From Klebsiella electrica (lineage in GTDB: Bacteria > Pseudomonadota > Gammaproteobacteria > Enterobacterales > Enterobacteriaceae): a stretch of DNA of 64,000 nt. The stretch spans positions 4,154,001 to 4,218,000 of the forward strand of contig NZ_CP041247.1 of the NCBI RefSeq assembly GCF_006711645.1, given 5' to 3'. Positions 19,917 to 29,062 of the stretch are shown here, piece after piece. A program made the translations under genes and the position numbers. The notes beneath the pieces were generated by a model. It was not told the origin of the DNA. It saw only the letters and a list, made by a program, of their open reading frames with translations, and did not search any database. How positions within the stretch are numbered: the stretch's first letter is position 1; the number at the start of each line of letters is the position of its first letter.

Positions 19917-20963
19917 ATGAGTCAGAAAAATTTTGTTGAGCTGCGCAACGTCACCAAGCGATTCGGCAGCAACACGGTCATCGACACAATCAATCTCACC
20001 ATCCCACAGGGGCAAATGGTGACGCTGCTTGGTCCGTCCGGCTGCGGCAAGACCACGATTCTGCGCCTGGTGGCCGGGCTGGAAAAACCGAGCGAAGGGC
20101 AGATTTTTATCGACGGCGAAGACGTTACCCATCGCTCGATTCAGCAGCGCGATATCTGCATGGTGTTTCAGTCTTACGCCCTGTTCCCGCATATGTCGCT
20201 GGGGGATAACGTCGGCTACGGTCTGAAGATGCTGGGCGTGTCGCGCAGCGAAGTGAAAGCGCGGGTGAAAGAAGCGCTGGCGATGGTCGATCTGGAAGGA
20301 TTCGAGGACCGCTATGTCGATCAGATCTCCGGCGGTCAGCAGCAGCGTGTGGCGCTGGCGCGCGCGCTGATCCTCAAACCGAAGGTACTGTTGTTTGACG
20401 AGCCGTTGAGTAACCTCGACGCCAACCTGCGGCGCAGTATGCGCGATAAGATCCGCGAGCTGCAAAAGCAGTTTGATATCACCTCGCTGTACGTGACCCA
20501 CGATCAGAGCGAAGCCTTTGCGGTGTCCGACACCGTGCTGGTGATGAACAAGGGGCATATCATGCAGATCGGCTCGCCGCAGGATCTTTATCGTCAGCCC
20601 GCATCGCGCTTTATGGCGAGTTTTATGGGCGATGCCAACCTGTTCCCGGCCGCCTTCAGCGAGGATTTTGTCGATATCTACGGCTATCGGCTGCCGAGAC
20701 CGCCGCATTTTGCCGCCCAGGGCGAAGGCAGCGTCGGCGTACGTCCGGAGGCGATTACCCTGAGCGATCGCGGCGAGGAGAGCCAGCGCTGCACCATCCG
20801 CCACGTGGCCTATATGGGGCCGCAGTATGAGGTGACGGTGGAGTGGCACGGGCAGGAGATCCTATTGCAGGTAAATGCGACGCGGCTGCAACCGGACGTC
20901 GGCGAACAGTATTATCTCGAAATCCACCCGTACGGGATGTTTGTGCTGGCCGATGCGGCGTAA
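19917..20963 (+). CDS. afuC: AfuC, ABC transporter ATPase
   Basis: The 348-residue ATPase matches E. coli AfuC (FbpC) almost residue for residue as I recall it, including the C-terminal [16 protein letters not shown]. Motifs: Walker [10 protein letters not shown], signature [14 protein letters not shown], Walker [14 protein letters not shown]-loop YVTHDQSEA, and a C-terminal TOBE-like regulatory domain. The ATG at 19917 (MSQKNF) has GGAG seven bases upstream; an ATG at 19905 coincides with that box and is less likely. Last gene of afuABC. Confidence 0.95.
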   Translation: MSQKNFVELRNVTKRFGSNTVIDTINLTIPQGQMVTLLGPSGCGKTTILRLVAGLEKPSEGQIFIDGEDVTHRSIQQRDICMVFQSYALFPHMSLGDNVGYGLKMLGVSRSEVKARVKEALAMVDLEGFEDRYVDQISGGQQQRVALARALILKPKVLLFDEPLSNLDANLRRSMRDKIRELQKQFDITSLYVTHDQSEAFAVSDTVLVMNKGHIMQIGSPQDLYRQPASRFMASFMGDANLFPAAFSEDFVDIYGYRLPRPPHFAAQGEGSVGVRPEAITLSDRGEESQRCTIRHVAYMGPQYEVTVEWHGQEILLQVNATRLQPDVGEQYYLEIHPYGMFVLADAA

Positions 20964-21250
20964 CTGACGCCGGGTGGCGGCTTGCGCCTTACCCGGCCTA
21001 CGGTTCGTGTACGTTGCGGGTCGGGTGAGCATCGCGCCACCGCGCTGGCGGTTCGGCAGCCGGTCGGGTGAGCTGTGTTACCTCGACATCCATCCGTACG
21101 GGATGTTTGTGCTGGCCGATGCGGCGTAACTGACGCCGGGTGGCGGCTTCGCCTTACCCGGCCTACGGTTCGTGTACGTTGCAGGACGGGTGACGCGCCT
21201 GGGGGTTGGATACCTTGTAGGCCGGGTAAGCGCAGCGCCACCCGGCACAA
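20912..21250. repeat. Partial duplication of the afuC 3' end with flanking REP elements
   Basis: The last codons of afuC plus the downstream REP (about 20912-21017) recur about 166 bp further on (about 21078-21183). The second copy still reads [16 protein letters not shown] then a stop, in the same frame context. It has synonymous and conservative differences (CTCGACATCCATCCG against CTCGAAATCCACCCG). A third REP (GTAGGCCGGGTAAGCGCAGCGCC) closes the block before mmuM. The second copy has no start and is a gene fragment. Confidence 0.88.
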
Positions 21251-21252
21251 AC

Positions 21253-22185
21253 TCAGCGCTGCGCGTTCAATTCAGCGATATCCTTCGGCGTCGTGCGGCA
21301 ACAGCCACCAATCAGCTTCGCGCCCGCAGCCTGCCATTGCGGCAAATAACCTGCCAGGGTGGCGCAGGCTTCACCGTGATGGTGCCAGGTCTTGGTCACC
21401 GGGTCATAATGCTCGCCGGAGTTGGGGTAAACCACCAGCGGCAGCGCCGTCAGGCTATGCAGATGCTCCAGCGCCGCGGTAGTGTTTTCCAGCGCGATAC
21501 AGTTAATCCCCAGCGCCACCACCTGCGGGTAGTTTGCCAGCACGGCAACCACTTCCCGCAGCGGCGTGCCGTCGCTGAGATGCTGCGCATCGCGCAGGGT
21601 AAACGAGAACCACGCCCGCGCGCGAGGGTACACGGTCAGCAGCTCTGCCAGCGCCTTAATCTCGGCAACATTGGGCATAGTTTCACAGGCCAGCAGATCG
21701 GCGCCGGCGTCCAGCAGCGCTTCCACGCGCGGACGGTGGAACGCCTGAAACGCTTCGTGGCTACGGACATAATCGCCGCGATACTCCGAACCATCGGCAA
21801 GATACGCGCCGTACGGCCCGACCGAACCGGCAACCAGCAGCGCGCCCGCCTGCGGGTTTTCGGCAAGATACGCTTCCCGAGCCTTGCGCGCCAGTTCAAC
21901 GCTCTTACCGATCAGCGCCTTCGACTGCGCTTCATCCAGCCCACGGGCGGCAAACCCCGCCGGGGTGGCCTGGTAGCTGGCAGTGATCGCCACCTGCGCA
22001 CCGGCGCGGAAATAGTCGAGGTGGACCTCGCGGATAAGCTCCGGGTTGTCGACCAGCACTTTCGCCGACCACAGACTGTCGGCGAGATTGCAGCCGCGCG
22101 CTTCCAGCTCCGTCGCCATCGCGCCGTCCAGCAAGATAAAGGGCTGTGCGTCCAGGATGGCGGTTAACGGATTATTCTGCGACAT
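21253..22185 (-). CDS. mmuM: Homocysteine S-methyltransferase MmuM
   Basis: MmuM transfers a methyl group from S-methylmethionine to homocysteine, giving two methionines. The 310-residue product has the E. coli length, the N-terminal [12 protein letters not shown] block and the zinc-binding cysteines Cys229 (GINC) and Cys295-Cys296 (GGCC). The ATG at 22185 lies inside the 3' end of mmuP (14-bp overlap), so the two are translationally coupled. Cytoplasmic. Confidence 0.95.
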   Translation of the reverse strand: MSQNNPLTAILDAQPFILLDGAMATELEARGCNLADSLWSAKVLVDNPELIREVHLDYFRAGAQVAITASYQATPAGFAARGLDEAQSKALIGKSVELARKAREAYLAENPQAGALLVAGSVGPYGAYLADGSEYRGDYVRSHEAFQAFHRPRVEALLDAGADLLACETMPNVAEIKALAELLTVYPRARAWFSFTLRDAQHLSDGTPLREVVAVLANYPQVVALGINCIALENTTAALEHLHSLTALPLVVYPNSGEHYDPVTKTWHHHGEACATLAGYLPQWQAAGAKLIGGCCRTTPKDIAELNAQR

Positions 22186-23578
22186 GTTGAGGCTCCTGGG
22201 TCAATGTCCGTGAACGAGTCAGATAGTACGCACCATAACACAGGGCGACGAACGGGATCCCGCACCACAGCGCAATTCTCTGGCTGGGGTCAAAGGCGAG
22301 GCCAATGCAGGCCACCAGGCACAAAATAAAGCCCAGCACCGGCACCAGCGGATACCACGGCGCGCGATAGTGCAGTTCGCTCAGCGCTTTGCCCTGCTGG
22401 AGGTGGCGGCGACGGAACATAAAGTGCGCTGCGCAGATGCTCAGCCAGACCGCCACCACCGCAAAACCGGAAATCGCCGACAGCGCGACAAAGACCGTAT
22501 CCGGCGCCACAACGCTGGAAAACAGCGCCAGTACACCGCCCAGCATACTGACCGACAGCGCGATCAGCGGCACGCCGTTCTTGTTCACTTTGGCAAAACA
22601 GGCCGGCAGCGTCTTTTCGTTCGACAGCGACCACAGCATCCGCCCGGACGCATACAGCCCGGAATTCGCCGCAGAGAGAATAGCTGTGAGAATCACAAAG
22701 TTAAAAATGTCTGCCGCATAGGGGATACCCACCTTTTCGAACACCAGCACAAACGGGCTTTTTTCCACCCCCGCCTGCTGCATCGGGATCAGCGCCGCCA
22801 GCACAAAAACGGTGCCGATAAAAAAGATAATCAGTCGCGCGATGGTCGTGCGGATAGCGACCGGGATGACCTGATGCGGGTTTTGCGTCTCGCCGGCGGC
22901 GATACCGATAATCTCGGTACCGGAGAAAGCGAAATTCACCGCCACCATGGTCATCAGAATCGGCAGCCCACCGTGAGGGAACCAGCCTTCGGCGGTAATG
23001 TTGTGCAGCCCCGGCGCCGGTGAGCCATCCTGCATCGGGATAAAGCCAAAGATGGCGGCACCGCCAAGAATGATAAAGGCAATAATGGTGACGACTTTCA
23101 CCAGCGAAAACCAGAATTCGCCTTCGGCAAAGAAGCGTGTGGAGATGACGTTGAGGGCGAAAATCACCGCGCAGAACACCACGCACCAGACCCACACCGG
23201 CACCTGCGGAAACCAGTACTGCATGCAGAACCCGGCGGCGGTAAAGCTTGAACCGAGCGCCACGGTCCAGGTCAGCCAGTAGAGCCACGCCACGGTATAA
23301 CCGGTCGCCGGACCGAGATAGCGTGCGGCATAGACGTGAAAAGCGCCGGTTTCCGGCATCGCCACCGACAGCTCGCCCAGGCACTGCATCACCAGCCAGA
23401 CCACCAGCGCGCCGATCAGATAGGCCAGCAGCGTACCCGCCGCACCGGTCGTGGAGATAATATAGCCGGTATTAAAGAATAACCCTGTGCCAATGACGCC
23501 GCCCAGCGACAGCATGATCAGGTGGCGCGTCTTCATGGTGCGCTTAAGCTGCCCACCTTGTTGTTGTGTTGTTTGCAT
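22172..23578 (-). CDS. mmuP: S-methylmethionine permease MmuP
   Basis: A 468-residue amino-acid/polyamine/organocation permease with twelve predicted membrane segments. The family's first helix motif ([20 protein letters not shown]) is clear. Adjacent mmuM fixes the substrate as S-methylmethionine rather than another amino acid. A GAGG Shine-Dalgarno precedes the ATG at 23578, and MetJ-like boxes lie just upstream, so methionine should repress the pair. In E. coli mmuPM sit close to the afu remnants too, so the association with afuC is old. Confidence 0.92.
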   Translation of the reverse strand: MQTTQQQGGQLKRTMKTRHLIMLSLGGVIGTGLFFNTGYIISTTGAAGTLLAYLIGALVVWLVMQCLGELSVAMPETGAFHVYAARYLGPATGYTVAWLYWLTWTVALGSSFTAAGFCMQYWFPQVPVWVWCVVFCAVIFALNVISTRFFAEGEFWFSLVKVVTIIAFIILGGAAIFGFIPMQDGSPAPGLHNITAEGWFPHGGLPILMTMVAVNFAFSGTEIIGIAAGETQNPHQVIPVAIRTTIARLIIFFIGTVFVLAALIPMQQAGVEKSPFVLVFEKVGIPYAADIFNFVILTAILSAANSGLYASGRMLWSLSNEKTLPACFAKVNKNGVPLIALSVSMLGGVLALFSSVVAPDTVFVALSAISGFAVVAVWLSICAAHFMFRRRHLQQGKALSELHYRAPWYPLVPVLGFILCLVACIGLAFDPSQRIALWCGIPFVALCYGAYYLTRSRTLTQEPQHVAE

Positions 23579-23596
23579 TTGACCTCATGGGCGTAT

Positions 23597-23620
23597 AGAC
23601 ATCTAAACATCCAGATAAGA
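23597..23620 (-). promoter_or_regulatory. Candidate MetJ operator (three met boxes)
   Basis: Three adjacent 8-mers read AGACATCT, AAACATCC and AGATAAGA against the met-box consensus AGACGTCT. The first matches at 7 of 8, the others more weakly. They lie 19-42 bases before the mmuP start, a position suited to repression of a methionine-forming operon. Confidence 0.5.
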
Positions 23621-23858
23621 CATTCCTTATACCGCGACCACTGCTAAATTGCAAAGCGGCCTGGCTCAATGGAGCAAAAAAAAACGCCGGCGCCGTGCTG
23701 CCCCCCTCACGCCACATTTGCGGGCAGCTGCACCACTGCGACTCTTTCGCCAGGTGTGGTCTGCCCTTTTTTTGATCGTCGTTTGCTTAAAGCACCGCGT
23801 TTATCCGTGGTATGACCTGGCACTCTCTTTGCAAGCCTCCACATAACTGAAATACCAG

Positions 23859-24049
23859 GCTCACCAGCCGTCATTATTTGCAGGCAGTTTGAGCATCGAC
23901 AGCGAATAAATCCTCACGTACACGTAGTACGTGAGGATTTATTCGCTGCGCTCACCCTGCGGGCCGCCCTAAAGGGCGTTCAAAATACTCTCGTATTTTG
24001 TTGCGCACTGCCCAGGCCTAAACTGGCAAATAAAATAGCGTGGTGAGCC
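23859..24049. repeat. Hairpin-rich MITE-like element before the ethanolamine permease
   Basis: A perfect inverted repeat with 22-bp arms (23900-23921 and 23927-23948) and a 5-base loop dominates. Smaller perfect hairpins follow (GCCCTAAAGGGC; CAAAATAC-TCTC-GTATTTTG at 23982-24001). The whole is bracketed by outer inverted matches: TTATTTG at 23874-23880 against CAAATAA at 24027-24033, and GGCTCACCA at 23859 against TGGTGAGCC at 24041-24049. No protein is encoded. It resembles a non-autonomous miniature inverted-repeat element; I recall similar dispersed sequences in enterobacteria but cannot name the family. Confidence 0.75.
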
Positions 24050-24078
24050 GGGTAACTTTATCTGGCGAGGCATCGACA

Positions 24079-25458
24079 ATGACAGAGCAAACCACAACGC
24101 TAAAAAGAACGCTCGGCAGTTTCCGTTTATGGGGGATAGCCGTCGGGCTGGTGATTTCAGGTGAGTATTTTGGCTGGAGCTACGGCTGGTCGCAGGCCGG
24201 GACCCTGGGCTTTATGATTGTCGCGCTGGCGATTGCCGCCATGTACTGCGCCTTTATCTTTAGCTTTACCGAGCTGACCACCGCCATTCCGCACGCGGGC
24301 GGGCCATTCGCTTACGCCTACCGCGCATTCGGCCCCACCGGCGGCTTTATTGCCGGTTTCGCCACCCTGATTGAGTTTGTCTTTGCCCCTCCGGCGATTG
24401 CCATGGCGATCGGCGCCTATCTTAACGTCCAGTTCCCGGCGCTGGACCCCAAATGGGTCGCCTGCGGCGCCTACGTTATCTTTATGACGCTGAACATCCT
24501 CGGCGTCGGCATTGCCGCCACCTTCGAGCTGATCGTCACCCTGCTGGCGATTTTCGAGCTGCTGGTGTTTATGGGCGTGGTGGCGCCGGGCTTCTCATGG
24601 AGCCACTTTACCGCCAACGGCTGGGCCGGGGCAGAGAGTTTCAGCGGCCTGGCGCTGCCGGGGATGTTTGCCGCGATTCCCTTTGCTATCTGGTTCTTTC
24701 TGGCGATTGAAGGCGCATCGATGGCCGCGGAAGAGGCCAAAGACCCGCAGCGTACCATCCCGCGCGCGCTGGGCGGCGGTATTCTGACCCTCACCGTACT
24801 GGCCATCGGCGTGATGGTGTTTGCCGGGGGCGTCGGCGACTGGCGCACCCTGGCTAACATCAACGACCCGCTGCCGCAGGCAATGAAAATGGTGGTTGGC
24901 ACCAGCAGCGGCTGGCTGCATATGCTGGTATGGCTGGGTCTGTTCGGTCTGGTGGCCTCGTTTCACGGCATTATCATGGGCTATTCCCGGCAGATCTACT
25001 CGCTGGCGCGGGCGGGCTATCTCCCTGCCCGTCTTGCCACCCTCAACCGCCGCACCCGCACGCCGTATCTGGCGATCCTCGCCGGCGGTGTGGTCGGTAT
25101 CGCGGCCATTTTCTCCGACTCGCTGATCACCATCAGCGGGATGCCGCTGACCGCCTGTATCGTCACCATGTCGGTATTTGGCGCTATTGTTATGTATATC
25201 ACCTCGATGGCGGCGCTGTTTAAGCTGCGCCGCAGCGAGCCGAATTTGATTCGTCCGTTCCGCGCGCCGCTCTACCCGTGGGCACCGGCCTTCGCCCTGG
25301 CGATGGCGGTACTCTGTCTGGTGGCGATGGTCTGGTATAACCCGCTGCTGGCGCTGATTTTCGCGGCGATGATGCTGGGAGGCTATCTATGGTTTCGCAA
25401 AACCGCATCCTCCCGCGAACGTGCGCCGGCGGATCCACAGCTGCGCATTGTCTCCTGA
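24079..25458 (+). CDS. eat: Ethanolamine permease (Eat-type APC transporter)
   Basis: A 459-residue APC-superfamily permease with about twelve membrane segments. The start region GIAVGLVISGEYFGWSYGW and the block AAEEAKDPQRTIPRA are characteristic of the ethanolamine permease family (eat/eutP type). It is followed 9 bp later by eutB and then eutC, which fixes the role as ethanolamine uptake. The ATG at 24079 has GAGG eight bases upstream; an earlier in-frame codon at 24040 lies in the hairpin element. Confidence 0.88.
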   Translation: MTEQTTTLKRTLGSFRLWGIAVGLVISGEYFGWSYGWSQAGTLGFMIVALAIAAMYCAFIFSFTELTTAIPHAGGPFAYAYRAFGPTGGFIAGFATLIEFVFAPPAIAMAIGAYLNVQFPALDPKWVACGAYVIFMTLNILGVGIAATFELIVTLLAIFELLVFMGVVAPGFSWSHFTANGWAGAESFSGLALPGMFAAIPFAIWFFLAIEGASMAAEEAKDPQRTIPRALGGGILTLTVLAIGVMVFAGGVGDWRTLANINDPLPQAMKMVVGTSSGWLHMLVWLGLFGLVASFHGIIMGYSRQIYSLARAGYLPARLATLNRRTRTPYLAILAGGVVGIAAIFSDSLITISGMPLTACIVTMSVFGAIVMYITSMAALFKLRRSEPNLIRPFRAPLYPWAPAFALAMAVLCLVAMVWYNPLLALIFAAMMLGGYLWFRKTASSRERAPADPQLRIVS

Positions 25459-25467
25459 GGAGGCGAC

Positions 25468-26856
25468 ATGTATAAAACAACGCTATCAGGCCAGGTCTGG
25501 CGCTTTGATAGTCTGAAAACGCTGATGGCGAAAGCGTCGCCGGCGCGATCCGGCGATGCGCTGGCGGGCGTGATCGCCGGGAGCGCCGAGGAGCGCATGG
25601 CGGCGAAAATCGCGCTGGCGGATGTCCCGCTAAGCGAGATTCTGGCTAACCCGCCGATCCCGTATGAACAGGACGAAGTCACCCGGCTGATTATCGACAC
25701 CCACGACAGCGGTGGCTTCGCCGCCATTCGCCACCTGACGGTCGGCGATTTTCGCGACTGGCTGCTGGATGACGCCATCGATACCGCCACCCTGCAGCAG
25801 GTCGCGCGGGCGATAACGCCGGAAATGGCGGCGGCAGTCAGCAAGCTGATGCGCAATCAGGATCTGATCCTCGCCGCCAGTAAGTGCCAGGTCATTACCC
25901 GTTTTCGCAATACGATAGGGTTGCCGGGCCACCTTAGCGTCCGCCTGCAGCCTAATCACCCGACGGATGATATGAAGGGCATTGCCGCCAGCATGCTTGA
26001 CGGCCTGCTGTACGGCGCGGGCGATGCGGTGATCGGCATTAACCCGGCCAGCGACAGCCTGCCGGTGCTGGCGCAGCTCAACCATATGCTCGACGATATT
26101 ATTCAGCGCTTCGCCATCCCTACCCAGTCCTGCATTCTGACCCACGTCACCAACACCCTGCAGCTGATTGAGCGCGGCGCGCCGGTCGATCTGGTGTTCC
26201 AGTCGGTGGCAGGCACGGAAGCGGCCAACAGCGGCTTTGGTATTAATCTGGCCTTATTGCAGGAGGCGCGCGAGGCGGCGCTGAGCCTTAATCGCGGCAC
26301 ACTGGGCAATAACGTGATGTATTTCGAAACCGGACAGGGAAGCGCCCTCTCCGCCAATGCGCATCACGGCGTCGATCAGCAGACCTGCGAAGCGCGCGCC
26401 TACGCCGTGGCTCGCCACTTCGACCCACTGCTGGTCAATACGGTGGTCGGTTTTATCGGCCCGGAATATCTCTACGACGGTAAGCAGATCATCCGCGCCG
26501 GTCTGGAGGATCACTTCTGCGGCAAGCTGATGGGGCTGCCGATCGGCTGCGACGTCTGCTACACCAACCACGCCGAAGCGGATCAGGATGATATGGATAC
26601 GCTGCTGACTCTGCTGTGCACCGCCGGACTGACGTTCTTAATCGGCGTGCCGGGCGCGGACGATATCATGCTCAACTATCAGAGCACCTCGTTTCACGAT
26701 GCGCTGTACGCCCGTCGCCTGCTCGGCCTGAAGCACGCCCCGGAGTTTGCCGCCTGGCTGGCGAAAATGCGCATTATCGACCCGGATGGCACCCTGCGTC
26801 TGACCGATGCCCGCCATCCGCTGCTGTCCGTCCTGCCGCAAGGAGAACCGGTATGA
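25468..26856 (+). CDS. eutB: Ethanolamine ammonia-lyase large subunit EutB
   Basis: EutB with EutC forms the adenosylcobalamin-dependent lyase that splits ethanolamine into acetaldehyde and ammonia. The 462-residue product is slightly longer than the 453-residue E. coli EutB. It keeps the long conserved blocks YFETGQGSALSANAHHG, VVGFIGPEYLYDGKQIIRAG and GDAVIGINP. A GAGGAGG Shine-Dalgarno precedes the start. Divergence from the microcompartment-type EutB is visible in the N-terminal half. It probably acts free in the cytoplasm, since no eut shell genes are present. Confidence 0.93.
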   Translation: MYKTTLSGQVWRFDSLKTLMAKASPARSGDALAGVIAGSAEERMAAKIALADVPLSEILANPPIPYEQDEVTRLIIDTHDSGGFAAIRHLTVGDFRDWLLDDAIDTATLQQVARAITPEMAAAVSKLMRNQDLILAASKCQVITRFRNTIGLPGHLSVRLQPNHPTDDMKGIAASMLDGLLYGAGDAVIGINPASDSLPVLAQLNHMLDDIIQRFAIPTQSCILTHVTNTLQLIERGAPVDLVFQSVAGTEAANSGFGINLALLQEAREAALSLNRGTLGNNVMYFETGQGSALSANAHHGVDQQTCEARAYAVARHFDPLLVNTVVGFIGPEYLYDGKQIIRAGLEDHFCGKLMGLPIGCDVCYTNHAEADQDDMDTLLTLLCTAGLTFLIGVPGADDIMLNYQSTSFHDALYARRLLGLKHAPEFAAWLAKMRIIDPDGTLRLTDARHPLLSVLPQGEPV

Positions 26857-27632
26857 ATCCCCCCGACGCCTGGAACCCGCTGCGTGAATTTACCGATGCG
26901 CGCATTGCGCTGGGGCGCAGCGGCGCCAGCCTGCCGACGCGCGAAGTGCTCAACTTTGGTCTGGCTCATGCCCGGGCGCGCGACGCCATCCACCGGCCGT
27001 TTGAAAGCGAGCAGCTGGAAGCGCCGCTGGCGGAACTGGGCCTCTCGACGCTCACGGTGCGCAGCGCCGCCAGCGATCGGCATATTTATCTTAACCGTCC
27101 CGATCTCGGGCGGCGGCTGGATGAGGCCAGCCGCGCCGATCTCGCCGCCAGCGGCGTGCGTCCGGCGGATCTGCTGCTGGTGATTGGCGACGGGCTCTCC
27201 TCATATGCCGTGCATCGTCAGGCCCTGCCGCTGATTCGCGCGCTGCTGCCCTATCTGCACACGCTGGGCATCAGCCTCGCGCCGGTGGTGCTTGCCCATC
27301 AGTCCCGGGTGGCGCTGGGGGATGATATTGGCGAAACGCTGAAGGCCAGAGCGGTGGCGATATTAATCGGCGAGCGGCCGGGGCTCTCTTCGCCGGACAG
27401 CCTTGGCGTCTATCTGACCTGGCAACCGCATCGTCAGCGGCTGGAGTCGGAGCGTAACTGTATTTCGAATATTCGCCCGGACGGGCTGAACTATGATGCC
27501 GCCGCCTTTAAGCTGGCGTGGCTGCTGGAGCAGGCTTTTTTACGTCGTCTGACCGGCGTGCGCCTTAAGGATGAGAGCGATAACCCGGCGCTGCATGGCA
27601 GGGTGAAACCGCTGGGGGTTCAACAAATTTAA
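26853..27632 (+). CDS. eutC: Ethanolamine ammonia-lyase small subunit EutC (short form)
   Basis: The 259-residue product carries the cobalamin-binding small-subunit blocks LLLVIGDGLSSYAVHRQA, LIGERPGLSSPDSLGVYLTW and NCISNIRPDGLNY. It is about 35 residues shorter than the 295-residue E. coli EutC because the N-terminal extension is missing. In microcompartment systems that extension helps direct the enzyme to the shell, so its absence agrees with a shell-free pathway. The ATG overlaps the eutB stop (ATGA). A longer in-frame frame beginning within eutB has no ribosome site. Confidence 0.92.
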   Translation: MNPPDAWNPLREFTDARIALGRSGASLPTREVLNFGLAHARARDAIHRPFESEQLEAPLAELGLSTLTVRSAASDRHIYLNRPDLGRRLDEASRADLAASGVRPADLLLVIGDGLSSYAVHRQALPLIRALLPYLHTLGISLAPVVLAHQSRVALGDDIGETLKARAVAILIGERPGLSSPDSLGVYLTWQPHRQRLESERNCISNIRPDGLNYDAAAFKLAWLLEQAFLRRLTGVRLKDESDNPALHGRVKPLGVQQI

Positions 27633-27634
27633 AG

Positions 27635-27682
27635 CTGCTGGAGGCTGCGGCATGGCATCCCGCTCGCCGCAACCTCCAGCAG
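27635..27682 (+). terminator. Hairpin after eutC
   Basis: A 16-base arm at 27635-27650 pairs with 27667-27682 with one mismatch around a 16-base loop. There is no run of T after it, so it may be a Rho-aided stop or an mRNA-stabilising hairpin. Confidence 0.5.
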
Positions 27683-27738
27683 CCTCGCGCTACACAAAGC
27701 ACACCTCGTTCCAGTAGGCTTCACGCGTCCTGCGTCGC

Positions 27739-27915
27739 TCAGTATGTTTTATCATGACGGAACCACCGTGTTTCAACATTGCCGATATCCACGCCGTAAA
27801 GGCTGGCGACCGGCAATATTGCCTCCATCATCCGTTGGGTATCCTGCTGCCCGGCTTCACCGTTAGATAAAAAAGCCAGCCAGCGCGTTAATCGTTGCCA
27901 TAGTGCTACTTTCAT
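27739..27915 (-). CDS. Small hypothetical protein (58 aa)
   Basis: A short gene reading MKVALWQRLTRWLAFLSNGE to VETRWFRHDKTY, preceded by a near-perfect GGAGGAG Shine-Dalgarno six bases from the ATG at 27915. The N-terminus is an amphipathic or membrane-associating helix; the remainder is soluble. I do not recognise a family. The strong ribosome site and clean start favour a real gene. It is transcribed convergently to eutC and divergently from the amino-acid transporter. Confidence 0.5.
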   Translation of the reverse strand: MKVALWQRLTRWLAFLSNGEAGQQDTQRMMEAILPVASLYGVDIGNVETRWFRHDKTY

Positions 27916-28033
27916 TTCTCCTCCGTCGGGAAGCAATTTGCCTGAACGTATTTCAACCACAGAAGGCGCCTGGCTGGAAATATCAATTCCGGGTTTTCAA
28001 TCCCGGAAGACGCATATCCCCCTCATTCCAGTC

Positions 28034-28124
28034 TGCCCCGGAGGTGGCTCTGCGCGCCTGTCCGGGCGACAAAGCCACAATATCGCGGCGAACCCGTAGC
28101 CCGGTCAGCGCAGCGCCACCGGGG
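28034..28124. repeat. REP-like palindromes upstream of the amino-acid ABC operon
   Basis: Two GC-rich imperfect palindromes (CCCCGGAGGTGGCTCTGCGC...GTCCGGGCG, and GTAGCCCGGTCAGCGCAGCG followed by CCACCGGGG) of the same type as those elsewhere in the window. They lie between the small convergent gene and the transporter operon. A further short inverted repeat (AAGTTCTT at 28144 with AAGAACTT at 28165) lies nearer the operon and could be a regulator site. Confidence 0.6.
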
Positions 28125-28251
28125 AAATACCCACGCTATCTCTAAGTTCTTTTTTGATATAGATAAGAACTTTTTCTTCTTTGTCGGAGACGGTCGGTTT
28201 GTGGGAGCGTAACAGCCACAACATAAAAACAGGGATTCAGGGGAAATAATC

Positions 28252-29061
28252 ATGCGCATTGCAAAAACAAAAATCGCGCTGGCGCTGGGGATTCTGGCGC
28301 TGACCGCCCAGGCTCAGGCAGACCAGCTGGCAGATATCAAAGCCGCTGGCGTGGTAAAAGTTGCCACCTTCGATGCGAACCCGCCGTTTGGTTCGGTCGA
28401 CCCGAAAACTCACCAGTTGGTGGGCTATGACGTTGATTTCGCCCAGGCGCTGGCGAAATCGCTCGGCGTAAAACTGGAGCTGGTCGCTACTAACCCGGCG
28501 AACCGTATCCCGCTGCTGCAATCCGGTAAGGCCGACCTGATCGTCGCCGATATCACCATTACGCCGGAGCGTGCACAGGTTATTGATTTCTCTACACCAT
28601 ACTTCGTTACCGGCCAGCAGTTCCTCGTCCCGGTGAAATCGGCGGACAAGCTTGATGATTACAGCAAAGCGCGCATCGGCGCGGTAAAAGGCACCACCGG
28701 CGAACAGGCGCTGCATCAGCGCTTCCCGCAATCACGCGTGCTCTCTTATGACGATATCCCGCTGGCGCTGACCGCCCTGCGTAACGGTAACGTGCAGGCC
28801 ATCACCCAGGACAGCACCATTCTCGCCGGCCTGCTGGCAGAGGCGCCGGACAAAGCCAACTTTAAAATCATCCCCGATTTGCTGAGCAAAGAAGAGATTG
28901 GCGTTGGCGTCAAGAAAGGCGAACCGGCGCTGCTGAAAGCAGTCAACGACGAACTGGTCAATCTGGAAAAATCGGGCCAGGCCGCCAAAATCTATGATGT
29001 CTGGTTTGGCCCTGCCACCAAAACTCCACAGCCGCGCGCGTTTACCATAGAAGCTAAATAA
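28252..29061 (+). CDS. Polar amino-acid ABC transporter, periplasmic binding protein
   Basis: A 269-residue family 3 solute-binding protein with a signal peptide (cleavage after AQAQA). Landmarks of the polar amino-acid group are [38 protein letters not shown] and [12 protein letters not shown]. First gene of a four-gene transporter operon (binding protein, ATPase, two permeases). An AGGGGAAA box precedes the start. The exact amino acid (glutamate, glutamine, cystine or other) cannot be decided. Confidence 0.85.
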   Translation: MRIAKTKIALALGILALTAQAQADQLADIKAAGVVKVATFDANPPFGSVDPKTHQLVGYDVDFAQALAKSLGVKLELVATNPANRIPLLQSGKADLIVADITITPERAQVIDFSTPYFVTGQQFLVPVKSADKLDDYSKARIGAVKGTTGEQALHQRFPQSRVLSYDDIPLALTALRNGNVQAITQDSTILAGLLAEAPDKANFKIIPDLLSKEEIGVGVKKGEPALLKAVNDELVNLEKSGQAAKIYDVWFGPATKTPQPRAFTIEAK

Positions 29062-29062
29062 T

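Noticed and set aside
16656..20963. Ferric-iron transporter as the function of the afu genes
   Set aside because: The fold family allows it, but the UhpABC-like genes upstream and published AfuA ligands favour hexose phosphates.
23649..23846. A 65-codon + strand frame between mmuP and the ethanolamine permease
   Set aside because: Low-complexity start with a poly-A run and basic residues, no ribosome site, no recognisable family.
26616..26852. N-terminal extension of EutC inside eutB
   Set aside because: It is out-of-frame eutB sequence with no ribosome site; the ATGA overlap gives the real start.
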